DNA from: an uncultured Oscillospiraceae bacterium
GTDB lineage: Bacteria; Bacillota; Clostridia; Oscillospirales; Oscillospiraceae
Direction: 5' to 3'
Assembly (NCBI GenBank): GCA_910588455.1
Contig: CAJUPG010000106.1
Coordinates: 1 to 5,159, forward strand
Length of the DNA stretch: 5,159 nt
Positions 1 to 5,159 of this stretch are shown here, piece after piece. The notes under the pieces were generated by a model. It searched no databases, was not told the DNA's origin, and worked only from the letters and a program-made list of their open reading frames with translations. Position numbers and translations under genes: made by a program. Position 1 is the first letter of the stretch, and the number at the start of each line of letters is the position of its first letter.

Positions 1-99
1 GGCCACCTTGCCCACCTCGATGGTGAGGGGACGGCCGCACAGGTCCATGGTCCAGCTCTTGAAATTGGTAAAATTCTTCTTTTTGATAACGGTTGACAT
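1..99 (-). CDS. pnp: Polyribonucleotide nucleotidyltransferase (PNPase), N-terminal fragment
   Basis: Only the first 33 codons are present; the gene continues past the left edge. The translation begins MSTVIKKKNFTNF and contains SWTMDLCGRPLTIEVGKVA, the usual beginning of PNPase just before its first RNase PH-like domain. PNPase is a 3'-to-5' phosphorolytic exoribonuclease of the cytoplasm that acts in mRNA turnover. The ATG at 99-97 is preceded by AAGGAG (plus-strand 107-112) at a 7 nt gap, which supports this start. rpsO lies 168 bp upstream on the same strand, the classic rpsO-pnp order. I see no separate promoter for pnp in the gap, so transcription probably reads through from rpsO. Identification is strong despite the short fragment because of the match at the N-terminus and the neighbour. 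Confidence 0.95.
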   Translation of the reverse strand, partial: MSTVIKKKNFTNFKSWTMDLCGRPLTIEVGKVA

Positions 100-143
100 G
101 GCAATGCTCCTTCGTTCAAAAAATTTCAGGGGAGCGGGCTGCC

Positions 144-197
144 TTTTAGCACTTGAATACAGGTCCCGGAGGGAGGGCCCATATTCAACTGCTAAAA
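144..197 (-). promoter_or_regulatory. Long imperfect hairpin in the pnp mRNA leader
   Basis: Plus-strand 144-167 pairs with 174-197 around a 6 nt loop. Read as minus-strand RNA this gives a 24-position stem with 22 pairs (three of them G-U) and two mismatches (152/189 and 164/177). The three G-U pairs (160/181, 161/180, 167/174) exist only on the minus-strand RNA; the plus-strand copy would have mismatches there and gain only one wobble (164/177). That favours an RNA function on the rpsO-pnp transcript. There is no T-tract after it in the direction of transcription (AAAAGGC follows), so it is unlikely to be a terminator. In E. coli the pnp leader forms a long stem cut by RNase III during PNPase autoregulation. 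A similar role here is inference; a small palindromic repeat element is the alternative. Confidence 0.6.
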
Positions 198-223
198 AAG
201 CGGCGGGCTCCAAGTTTGGAAGA

Positions 224-254
224 AGGGACAGCACGGCAGAACCGGGCTGTCCCT
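224..254 (-). terminator. Hairpin after rpsO, possible partial terminator
   Basis: AGGGACAGC (224-232) pairs perfectly with GCTGTCCCT (246-254). Inside, CGG (234-236) pairs with CCG (242-244) around a 5 nt loop, past a single mismatch. The hairpin starts 13 nt after the rpsO stop on the minus strand. The sequence after the 3' arm is pyrimidine-rich (TCTTCC) but has no real T-run, so termination would be weak. It could attenuate read-through into pnp or protect the rpsO 3' end. The hairpin is clear; its function is uncertain. Confidence 0.5.
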
Positions 255-267
255 CACAGGGCTCGAA

Positions 268-534
268 TTACTTACGCAGACCCAGCTTGGCAATGATCGC
301 GCGGTAGCGCTCAATGTCCTTCCGGGCCAGATAATCCAGCATCTTGCGGCGCTTGCCGACCATTTTCAGCAGGCCGCGGCGGGAATGGTTGTCCTGCTTG
401 TGGATCTTCAGGTGCTCGGTGAGCTCGTTGATGCGGGCGGTCAGAATGGCAATCTGGACCTCTGGGGAGCCGGTATCGGTGGGGTGAGTGCGGTTGGCCT
501 CGATAACGGCGGTCTTTTCGTCTTTGCGGATCAT
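268..534 (-). CDS. rpsO: 30S ribosomal protein S15
   Basis: The product is 88 residues, the normal length for S15, which binds the three-way junction of helices 20-22 in the central domain of 16S rRNA and is an early assembly protein of the 30S subunit. The sequence starts MIRKDEKTAVI and carries hallmark stretches: HPTDTGSPEVQIAILTARI (about 17-35), HKQDNHSRRGLL (about 45-56), KRRKMLDYL (about 62-70) and the C-terminal RYRAIIAKLGLRK. I chose the ATG at 534-532. The upstream in-frame GTG at 546 lies within the Shine-Dalgarno region (AAGGTGGAG), which sits 6 nt before this ATG. The gene has its own promoter at 660-688 and a leader of about 120 nt. It is followed by pnp on the same strand. The family call is certain. 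Confidence 0.98.
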   Translation of the reverse strand: MIRKDEKTAVIEANRTHPTDTGSPEVQIAILTARINELTEHLKIHKQDNHSRRGLLKMVGKRRKMLDYLARKDIERYRAIIAKLGLRK

Positions 535-577
535 GGGAATCTCCACCTTTCAAAAAATCTGCCCAAGGGGCTGCGTA

Positions 578-621
578 CCGGGCGGATGGAACCCCGCTCT
601 CTTGAGCGGGCCGTACCCCGG
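578..621 (-). promoter_or_regulatory. Structured rpsO 5' leader, candidate S15 autoregulatory element
   Basis: On the minus-strand RNA a perfect 7 bp hairpin CCCGCTC-AAGA-GAGCGGG (593-610) is enclosed by two short helices: CGG (611-613) with CCG (583-585), and CCGGG (617-621) with CCCGG (578-582). A 3 nt bulge (GUA) lies on the 5' side and a 7 nt unpaired stretch on the 3' side. The element lies between the predicted transcription start (about 653) and the Shine-Dalgarno sequence. S15 is known to repress its own mRNA in several bacteria through leaders that differ between phyla and partly mimic its rRNA site. That this leader does so is inference from position and pairing. A small GCCC-CUU-GGGC hairpin (561-571) followed by AGA and six U (552-557) lies between the element and the gene. 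Confidence 0.4.
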
Positions 622-659
622 AACGAAGCGTGTGGGCGTCGCGCGCCTGGCGCAGGGAT

Positions 660-688
660 ACTATACCATAATTTTAACCGGCTGTAAA
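660..688 (-). promoter_or_regulatory. rpsO promoter, sigma-A type with extended -10
   Basis: On the minus strand: TTTACA (683-688), a 17 bp spacer, then TATAGT (660-665). TGG directly precedes the -10 box, giving a TGn extended -10. Both boxes differ from consensus by one base. Transcription would start near 653, about 119 nt before the rpsO ATG. Directly upstream of the -35 are a run of six T (691-696) and a run of six A (702-707), read on the minus strand. Their centres are 11 bp apart at about -40 and -51, where an UP element would bind the RNA polymerase alpha subunit. That suits a ribosomal protein gene, but the UP function is inference. Confidence 0.8.
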
Positions 689-736
689 GGAAAAAATCCC
701 GTTTTTTGGGCTCTTTGCAATTTCCGGAAAAAGCTC

Positions 737-765
737 TGGAAAATTTGCCTCCGCTATGCTACAAT
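737..765 (+). promoter_or_regulatory. pgcA promoter, extended -10
   Basis: TACAAT at 760-765 is preceded by TGC (757-759), a TGn extended -10. A weak -35, TGGAAA (737-742, four of six consensus bases), sits at a 17 bp spacing. Transcription would start near 772, giving a leader of about 31 nt before the ATG at 803. It is divergent from the rpsO promoter; the two -35 boxes are about 48 bp apart. Confidence 0.6.
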
Positions 766-787
766 GAAAACAGTTCTATTTTTTAAC

Positions 788-793
788 AGGAGG
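788..793 (+). promoter_or_regulatory. Ribosome binding site fixing the pgcA start
   Basis: A perfect AGGAGG lies 9 nt before the ATG at 803. It decides between this start and an in-frame ATG at 764 (which would read MKTVLFFNRR), because that ATG overlaps the -10 box and has no Shine-Dalgarno sequence. Confidence 0.85.
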
Positions 794-802
794 TCGATCA
801 TT

Positions 803-2518
803 ATGTCCTATCAAGATACGTACCAGAGCTGGCGGAACAGCCCCGTGCTCTCTCAGGAGGAGAAGGCCGAGCTGGCCGCCATCCAGAACGACGAGAAGGA
901 GATCGAGTCCCGGTTCTTTGAGCAGCTCTCCTTCGGCACCGCCGGCCTGCGGGGCACCATGGGGATGGGCCTGTACCGCATGAACGTGTACACCGTCCGC
1001 CACGCCACCCAGGCCTTCGCCCAGGTGATTCTGGCGGAGGGCCCGGAGGCCGTGGCCCGGGGCGTGGCGGTGTGCTACGACTGCCGGAACAACTCCGCCC
1101 TCTTCGCCCAGGAGGCGGCCAAGGTGATGTCCTGCAACGGCATCCCCGTGCGGCTGTTCGACACCCTGCGCCCCACCCCGGAGCTGTCCTTCGCCATTCG
1201 GGAGTACGGCTGCATCGCCGGCATCAATATCACCGCCAGCCACAACCCCAAGGAGTACAACGGCTATAAGGTCTACTGGGAGGACGGCGCCCAGCTGCCC
1301 CCCAGGCACGCCGACGAGGTGGCCAAAATCATGCAGGGGCTGGACGTGCTCACCGGCGCCAAGCTCCAGAACGAGAACCCCGCCCCCATCACCATGATGG
1401 GCCAGGAGACCGACGAAAAGTTTTTGGCCAATGTCATGGCCCAGGTCAACGATCAGGCCGCTGTGGAAAAAGTGGCGGACACCTTCAAGATGGTCTACAC
1501 CCCCTTCCACGGCACCGGCCACAAGCTTATCCCCGAGGCCCTGAAGCGCCTGGGCATGAAGCACGTGATCTGCGTCCCGGAGCAGATGGTCATCGACGGC
1601 GACTTCCCCACCGTGGCCTCCCCCAACCCGGAGAATCCGGAGGGTTTTGCTCTGGCTGTTGAGATCGCCAAAAAGGAGGGGGCGGACTTTATCCTGGGCT
1701 CCGACCCCGACGCGGACCGGGTGGGCATCATGGTCAACACCGGAAGCGGCGAGTTCAAGGTGCTCACCGGCAACCAGACCGGCGTACTGCTGCTGGACTA
1801 TTTGATCGGGGCCATGAAGCGCACCGGCAAGCTGCCCCAGAACCCCGTGGCCCTCAAAACCATCGTGACCACCGAGATGGCCCGGAAGGTGGCCGAGGTC
1901 AACGGCTTGCAGTGCTTTGACACCTTTACCGGCTTCAAATTCCTGGCCCAGAAGAAGGACCAGCTGGAGGGCAGCGGCGAGGGCAATGTAATCATGTCCT
2001 ATGAGGAGTCCTACGGCTATATGCTGGGCAGCTTTGTCCGGGACAAGGACGCCGTTACCGCCTCCGTGGCCCTGAGCGAGATGGCCGCCTGGTACGCGGG
2101 CCAGAACATGACCCTGTACGACGCCCTGCTGGCCCTGTATGAGAAGTACGGCTGCTACGGTGAGAAGACCTGCAATCTGGTAATGCCCGGCCTGGACGGG
2201 CTGAAGAAGATGGCCGATTTGATGGCCGGCCTGCGGGAGAAGCCCCCGGTGGAGATCGCCGGCGTGGCCGTAGCCCAGCAGAAGGACTATAAGGACGGCA
2301 GCGTGGTCGCCGTGGCCTCCGGCGAAAAGTCCGTTATGGAGCTCACCGGCTCCAACGTGCTGCGCTACGAGATGGCCGACGGAACCAGCCTGATTGTCCG
2401 GCCCTCCGGCACGGAGCCCAAGGTCAAGGTGTACATCCTGGCCAACGGGACCGACAAGGACGACTGCGACGGCAAGGTGGCCAAATACGCCGCCTGGGCG
2501 GAGACGCTGAAAGGCTGA
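803..2518 (+). CDS. pgcA: Alpha-phosphoglucomutase / phospho-sugar mutase (PgcA type)
   Basis: This 571-residue member of the alpha-D-phosphohexomutase superfamily likely interconverts glucose-6-phosphate and glucose-1-phosphate in the cytoplasm, feeding UDP-glucose, cell-wall polymer and glycogen synthesis. All four active-site signatures are visible. The phosphoserine loop TASHNP has Ser146 as the phosphate carrier, followed by KEYNGYKVYW. The Mg-binding loop is DPDADR (301-306). The sugar-binding segments are FTGFKF (375-380) and EESYGY (401-406). The C-terminal phosphate-binding loop is RPSGTEPK (533-540). The N-terminal FGTAGLRGTMG (44-54) and the length match the PgcA/PGM2-like subgroup rather than the shorter GlmM or ManB mutases. 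Mutases of this subgroup may also accept mannose or pentose phosphates, so exact substrate preference is unproven. It has its own promoter and terminator and appears monocistronic. Confidence 0.92.
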   Translation: MSYQDTYQSWRNSPVLSQEEKAELAAIQNDEKEIESRFFEQLSFGTAGLRGTMGMGLYRMNVYTVRHATQAFAQVILAEGPEAVARGVAVCYDCRNNSALFAQEAAKVMSCNGIPVRLFDTLRPTPELSFAIREYGCIAGINITASHNPKEYNGYKVYWEDGAQLPPRHADEVAKIMQGLDVLTGAKLQNENPAPITMMGQETDEKFLANVMAQVNDQAAVEKVADTFKMVYTPFHGTGHKLIPEALKRLGMKHVICVPEQMVIDGDFPTVASPNPENPEGFALAVEIAKKEGADFILGSDPDADRVGIMVNTGSGEFKVLTGNQTGVLLLDYLIGAMKRTGKLPQNPVALKTIVTTEMARKVAEVNGLQCFDTFTGFKFLAQKKDQLEGSGEGNVIMSYEESYGYMLGSFVRDKDAVTASVALSEMAAWYAGQNMTLYDALLALYEKYGCYGEKTCNLVMPGLDGLKKMADLMAGLREKPPVEIAGVAVAQQKDYKDGSVVAVASGEKSVMELTGSNVLRYEMADGTSLIVRPSGTEPKVKVYILANGTDKDDCDGKVAKYAAWAETLKG

Positions 2519-2526
2519 ATTTTGAA

Positions 2527-2555
2527 GGGACGGGCCCGCAGGGCCCGCCCCTTTT
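2527..2555 (+). terminator. Rho-independent terminator of pgcA between converging genes
   Basis: GGGACGGGCCC (2527-2537) pairs with GGGCCCGCCCC (2541-2551) around a GCA loop, with a single mismatch at 2530/2548 that becomes a G-U pair in minus-strand RNA. TTTT (2552-2555) follows on the plus strand. It begins 9 nt after the pgcA stop and ends 6 bp before the 3' end of the converging spoIID gene. On the minus strand the downstream sequence is TTCAAAATT, a poor T-tract, so it may end spoIID transcripts less efficiently. Confidence 0.8.
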
Positions 2556-2560
2556 GTATG

Positions 2561-3574
2561 CTACCACAAATAATCCACTTCCGTCCCGGTGTAGTACCAG
2601 GTCAGGATGTCCCGGAACTCCCTGCCCTCCTTGGCCATGGCGTTGGCCCCGTACTGGCTCATGCCCACCCCGTGGCCGTAGCCCGTTACGTCAAAGAGGA
2701 AATTTTCCCCGTCCCACTGCACCTGAAAGCAGGCCGAGCGCAGCCCAAAAGCCCCCCGGACCTCCCCGCCGGCGGCCGTAATCCCGCCGATGCGCAGGCT
2801 GGATACCGCTCCGGAGGCGGTGCGCTCCAGGTTTTGAATCCAGCTCTCCGGCTTGCCGGACAGGTCCGCCCCGGGCCACGCCGCCAGAGCTTTGTTTTTC
2901 AGCTCCTCCGGGGACAGACGCACCTGGCTGTGGTAGTTGGGGACCTCATCCCCTTCGGGGCTGTCCACACTTTTCAGGTAGTCCACAGCGCTGCCCCACA
3001 CCTCTACCGCGTCGGCGGTTTTTCCCGGCGCGGAGGAGAAAAACACCGCCTGAATGGGGGTCCCCTGGTACAGCACCCCCAGACCATCGGTGCCGGAGAC
3101 GGCGGTTTCAATTTTCTCCGCATACAGCTGGGCGCTCAGGCCCCAGCGCAGCAGGGCATCCTCCCGGTCGGTATAGGCCTGGCAGCAGCTGCTGTCGTCG
3201 CACAGGTCCGCCTCCGGGTGCTTGCTCCCCCCGGCCTGCAGGCCGGCGGCGTAGGTCCGGGCGGCGCAGGCCTGGGCCTTCAGGGCCTCCTCCTCAAAGG
3301 AGGCGGGCATCTCCGCCGCCACCACCCCCCACAAATAGCTCTCCATGGTCAGCTCCTCCACCGTCCCGTCGGCCCGCTGGAGCCGGACGGGGCGGCCGCT
3401 GTCCCGGGAGGCGGTCACGGCGGGGGTGCGGTCGATGGGCAGGGTGGCCGGGGGCAGCAAGGCCTCGTCCTCCAGAGGGACCGGCCCGCCGGGGACCATC
3501 AGCAGAGGCAGCAGGAACAAAAGCGCCGCCAGGGCCAGTCCCAAGGTGGCGCTGCGGCGTTCGCGGATCGGCAT
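2561..3574 (-). CDS. spoIID: SpoIID-like stage II sporulation protein, peptidoglycan lytic transglycosylase
   Basis: The product is 337 residues, close to typical SpoIID length. SpoIID is anchored in the mother-cell membrane and cleaves peptidoglycan glycan strands with SpoIIP and SpoIIM during engulfment of the forespore. An N-terminal membrane anchor spans about 9-27 after a basic RERR start. The SpoIID domain begins near 62. The catalytic-glutamate segment VVAAEMPASFEEEALKAQA (84-102) places the likely catalytic residue at Glu88. His119, Cys125 and Cys131 keep the H-x5-C-x5-C spacing of the SpoIID zinc site, which separates this from shorter LytB-type domains. The C-terminus carries GYGHGVGMSQYGA (298-310). 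The usual FHSTSGGKT-like motif reads FFSSAPGKT (178-186), with Phe replacing His. The ATG at 3574 has GGGAGGGG 8 nt upstream, within a hairpin that also looks like a terminator. Its neighbours are not sporulation genes, so a paralogue of the canonical SpoIID cannot be excluded. Confidence 0.9.
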   Translation of the reverse strand: MPIRERRSATLGLALAALLFLLPLLMVPGGPVPLEDEALLPPATLPIDRTPAVTASRDSGRPVRLQRADGTVEELTMESYLWGVVAAEMPASFEEEALKAQACAARTYAAGLQAGGSKHPEADLCDDSSCCQAYTDREDALLRWGLSAQLYAEKIETAVSGTDGLGVLYQGTPIQAVFFSSAPGKTADAVEVWGSAVDYLKSVDSPEGDEVPNYHSQVRLSPEELKNKALAAWPGADLSGKPESWIQNLERTASGAVSSLRIGGITAAGGEVRGAFGLRSACFQVQWDGENFLFDVTGYGHGVGMSQYGANAMAKEGREFRDILTWYYTGTEVDYLW

Positions 3575-3575
3575 A

Positions 3576-3623
3576 AAAACATCCCCTCCCTTGCATTCAC
3601 GATATGCCGGGAGGGGATATTTT
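3576..3623 (-). terminator. Strong hairpin with T-tract overlapping the spoIID Shine-Dalgarno
   Basis: ATCCCCTCCC (3581-3590) and GGGAGGGGAT (3609-3618) are perfect inverted arms. On minus-strand RNA the stem extends by a G-U pair and four A-U pairs to 15 bp (3576-3590 with 3609-3623). An inner GCAT/ATGC helix (3593-3596 with 3604-3607) closes a 7 nt loop. The order A-tract, GC stem, T-tract (GTTTTT at 3580-3575) is that of an intrinsic terminator and lies just after the YihY-family stop codon. The same 3' arm is the ribosome binding site of spoIID, and the T-tract touches its start codon. In any read-through RNA the binding site would be buried in the stem. Confidence 0.75.
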
Positions 3624-3627
3624 ATGC
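3599..3627 (-). promoter_or_regulatory. Candidate sigma-E promoter for spoIID
   Basis: On the minus strand GCATAAA (3621-3627) matches five of seven positions of the sigma-E -35 consensus KMATATT as I recall it. After a 14 bp spacer, CATATCGT (3599-3606) matches the CATACANT -10 at six of eight. Transcription would start near 3592, giving an mRNA that begins right before the Shine-Dalgarno sequence and lacks the 5' arm of the hairpin. spoIID belongs to the sigma-E regulon in Bacillus subtilis. The match is by eye and the elements are short, so this is a candidate only. Confidence 0.35.
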
Positions 3628-4475
3628 TAGCCTCTGCGTCCCCGCCACACCCGGTTGACCACCGCGCCCAGCAGGAGGATGTTCCCGCACAGGTACAGCC
3701 ATACCAGAAGGATAATGATGGAGGCCAGAGAGCCGTAGATCAGCGAGTAACGGGAGGACAGACCGATAAACCAGGAAAACAGCACGGAGAAGCCCGCCAG
3801 GGACAGGGCGGACAGCAGGGCGCACAGCAGCAGGCCCCTCCCGGCGAATTTTTTGGGCACCCCCGCCCGGTACACCGACAGCACCAGCAGCAGCACAAAG
3901 CAGAACAGCAGCAGATAGCGCATCCACCGCCACAGACTGCCCAGGTCGCTCAGGGGGAGCAGCTCCACCAGCCGCCGGGGCAGATGGTCCTCCAGCAGAG
4001 AGAAGAACCACTCTCCGGTGAAAATCACCACCACGGACAGGTAGATGGTCAGCAGAAACAGCAGAGACAGCGCCACACTGGCGGCAATCCGCTTCACCGG
4101 GTTGGGGGGCGGCGCGTCATAGAGCCGGTCCATGGTGTGCAGCAGGGTCCGCAGTCCCGCCGAGGCGGACGCCACCAGGGTGAACAGACTGCCAATCAGC
4201 AGGGGCTGGGACTGGTTGACGGCGATGTAGTCCAGGTAGTCCCGGATCACGGACAGCGCCTGCTCCGGCAGAACCTGATCCAGCGCCAGGACAATCTCCT
4301 CAAAGTCCAGCTCCAGCAGGCCGATGCTGTAGTTGACGCACACCAGAAGGGGGAAGAGGGTCAGAATCAGAAAGTAGGACAGGGCCGCGGCGGTCTGGCC
4401 CACCCCCCGGCGGGAGTAGATGTCCGCCGTCTCCAGCAAAAAGGAGATGGGGGGCAGAGACAGCAATTTTTCCAA
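3627..4475 (-). CDS. YihY/virulence factor BrkB family inner-membrane protein
   Basis: This 282-residue integral membrane protein belongs to the YihY/BrkB family, once misnamed ribonuclease BN; the family's molecular function is not settled. Six hydrophobic segments are visible at roughly 29-52, 92-112, 129-153, 184-203, 212-237 and 245-272. The first contains the family motif TAAALSYFLILTLFPLL (28-44). The last contains YGSLASIIILLVWLYLCGN (247-265), then LLLGAVVNRV (267-276) where relatives usually have GAE(L/I)N. Thus the acidic residue common at that place is Val here. The start is TTG at 4475, 3 nt after the TGA of the upstream gene. GGAGGAAG (4484-4491), inside that gene's last codons, is its ribosome binding site. 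Translation is therefore probably coupled to the FAD protein. A hairpin follows the stop. Confidence 0.88.
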   Translation of the reverse strand: MEKLLSLPPISFLLETADIYSRRGVGQTAAALSYFLILTLFPLLVCVNYSIGLLELDFEEIVLALDQVLPEQALSVIRDYLDYIAVNQSQPLLIGSLFTLVASASAGLRTLLHTMDRLYDAPPPNPVKRIAASVALSLLFLLTIYLSVVVIFTGEWFFSLLEDHLPRRLVELLPLSDLGSLWRWMRYLLLFCFVLLLVLSVYRAGVPKKFAGRGLLLCALLSALSLAGFSVLFSWFIGLSSRYSLIYGSLASIIILLVWLYLCGNILLLGAVVNRVWRGRRG

Positions 4476-4478
4476 AAT

Positions 4479-5159
4479 TCAAACTTCCTCCGCCACCCGG
4501 CGGCCGATGGCCCGGGCGGCCTGAACTCCGGAGGCCCCCGCCTGGGCCAGCCCCCGGGTAACGCCCGCCCCGTCGCCGGCGGCGAACAGCCCGGGCAGGG
4601 CGGTCTCCAGCTCGGCGGACAGCTCCAGCCGGGACGAGTAGAATTTTACCTCCGCGCCATAGAGAAGGGTGTCGTAATTGGCGGTTCCGGGGGCAATCTT
4701 ATCCAGCTGATAGATCATTTCAATGATGTCGTCCAGCTGCCGCTTGGGCAGGGCCAGGGACAGGTCCCCGGGGATGGCGGCGGTGAGGGTGGGCCGCACG
4801 AAGGACTTGCCCATCCGGTGGGCGTTGGTCCGCCGGCCCCCCACCAGGTCCCCGAACCGCTGGACCAGCACCCCCCCGGCCAGCATATTGGACAGGGAGG
4901 CCACGTGCTTGCCGTAGCGGTAGGGCTCGTTGAAGGGGGAGGTGAACCGGTTGCTGACCAGCAGGGCGAAATTGGTGTTTTCGCTGCGCAGGGCCGGGTC
5001 GGCGTAGGAGTGGCCGTTCACCGTGTTGATGCCCTCCACGTTTTCCGCCACCACATGGCCGTAGGGGTTCATGCAGAAGGTACGCACCGAGTCGCCGTAC
5101 TGCTTGGTGCGGTAGACCAGCTTGGACTCGTACACCACGTCGGTGATGTGCTCAAAGAC
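4479..5159 (-). CDS. FAD-dependent dehydrogenase (COG2509-like), C-terminal part
   Basis: The reading frame is open to the right edge, so the start and the N-terminal FAD-binding Rossmann fold lie outside; 226 residues are visible. The C-terminal segment LFAAGDGAGVTRGLAQAGAS (visible residues 191-210) is the second dinucleotide-contact motif of two-part FAD oxidoreductases, in the form typical of the uncharacterised COG2509 dehydrogenases. The segment TFCMNPYGHVVAENVEG, followed by NGHSYADP and NTNFALLVSNRF, also matches that family, which usually has a FCMxPGG-like motif; here the first Gly is Tyr. The GTG at 5138 is not the real start, because coding continues upstream as VFEHITDVVYES. The protein is expected to be cytosolic; its substrate is unknown. 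It ends 3 nt before the YihY-family gene, implying an operon. Confidence 0.85.
   Translation of the reverse strand, partial: VFEHITDVVYESKLVYRTKQYGDSVRTFCMNPYGHVVAENVEGINTVNGHSYADPALRSENTNFALLVSNRFTSPFNEPYRYGKHVASLSNMLAGGVLVQRFGDLVGGRRTNAHRMGKSFVRPTLTAAIPGDLSLALPKRQLDDIIEMIYQLDKIAPGTANYDTLLYGAEVKFYSSRLELSAELETALPGLFAAGDGAGVTRGLAQAGASGVQAARAIGRRVAEEV

Noticed and set aside
156..188. TTGAAT and TGTATT on the minus strand as a pnp promoter
   Set aside because: The spacing is 21 bp, too long, and both boxes are simply the arms of the long hairpin.
134..209. 7 bp direct repeat GCGGGCT (134-140 and 203-209) flanking the pnp-leader hairpin, as a target-site duplication
   Set aside because: Too short and GC-rich to be meaningful here, and it is not directly adjacent to the hairpin ends; kept only as a note in case the hairpin proves to be a repeat element.
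8..307. Plus-strand open frame across the pnp start, gap and rpsO end
   Set aside because: It crosses two well-supported minus-strand genes, has no good ribosome binding site and no recognisable product.
535..546. N-terminal extension of S15 from GTG at 546 (MEIP)
   Set aside because: This GTG is part of the Shine-Dalgarno region, and S15 proteins start at the following MIRKDEK-like sequence.
764..802. Upstream in-frame ATG for pgcA
   Set aside because: It overlaps the -10 box, lacks a ribosome binding site, and the extra residues do not resemble the family's N-terminus.
776..1564. 262-codon minus-strand open frame opposite pgcA
   Set aside because: Low-complexity Gly/His/Val/Leu composition, no recognisable motif, and full overlap with a well-supported mutase gene.
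2522..3658. Long open frame on the plus strand, 378 codons, opposite spoIID
   Set aside because: It lies almost wholly antisense to a gene with clear family motifs. Its Gly/Gln/His/Ala-rich composition is what GC-biased codons give when read on the other strand, and it runs through the terminator.

Overview
The window looks like ordinary chromosome from a GC-rich, endospore-forming Clostridia-type Firmicute, possibly Oscillospiraceae. This rests on the rpsO-pnp arrangement, AGGAGG-type ribosome binding sites, a SpoIID homologue, a PgcA-type phosphoglucomutase and strongly GC-ending codons. The placement is inference; no 16S or other taxonomic marker is present. I see no mobile element, CRISPR array, tRNA or rRNA, and no convincing new multi-gene system. 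The most interesting material is RNA-level structure in the intergenic regions.

Left part (1-802). On the minus strand, rpsO (ribosomal protein S15) is followed by the first 33 codons of pnp (polynucleotide phosphorylase), which runs off the left edge. The 168 bp between them hold two hairpins: one just after the rpsO stop, and a long imperfect hairpin in the pnp leader. rpsO has a strong promoter and a structured leader of about 120 nt. A second promoter points the other way into the sugar mutase gene.

Middle (803-2560). One plus-strand gene encodes a 571-residue alpha-phosphoglucomutase/phosphohexomutase (PgcA type) with its own promoter. It ends in a GC-rich terminator in a 42 bp gap between converging genes.

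Right part (2561-5159). Three minus-strand genes lie in order of transcription: the C-terminal half of a COG2509-type FAD-dependent dehydrogenase, a YihY/BrkB-family membrane protein beginning with TTG 3 nt after the previous stop, and a SpoIID-like lytic transglycosylase. A strong hairpin separates the last two. It looks like a terminator, but its 3' arm is the Shine-Dalgarno region of spoIID and its T-tract abuts the spoIID start codon. A sigma-E-like promoter candidate lies inside this element and would give a spoIID mRNA free of the hairpin.

The genes belong to several pathways: translation and RNA decay (rpsO, pnp), glucose-1-phosphate supply for the envelope (pgcA), and engulfment during sporulation (spoIID). 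The FAD protein and YihY protein are probably co-transcribed, but their shared role is unknown.
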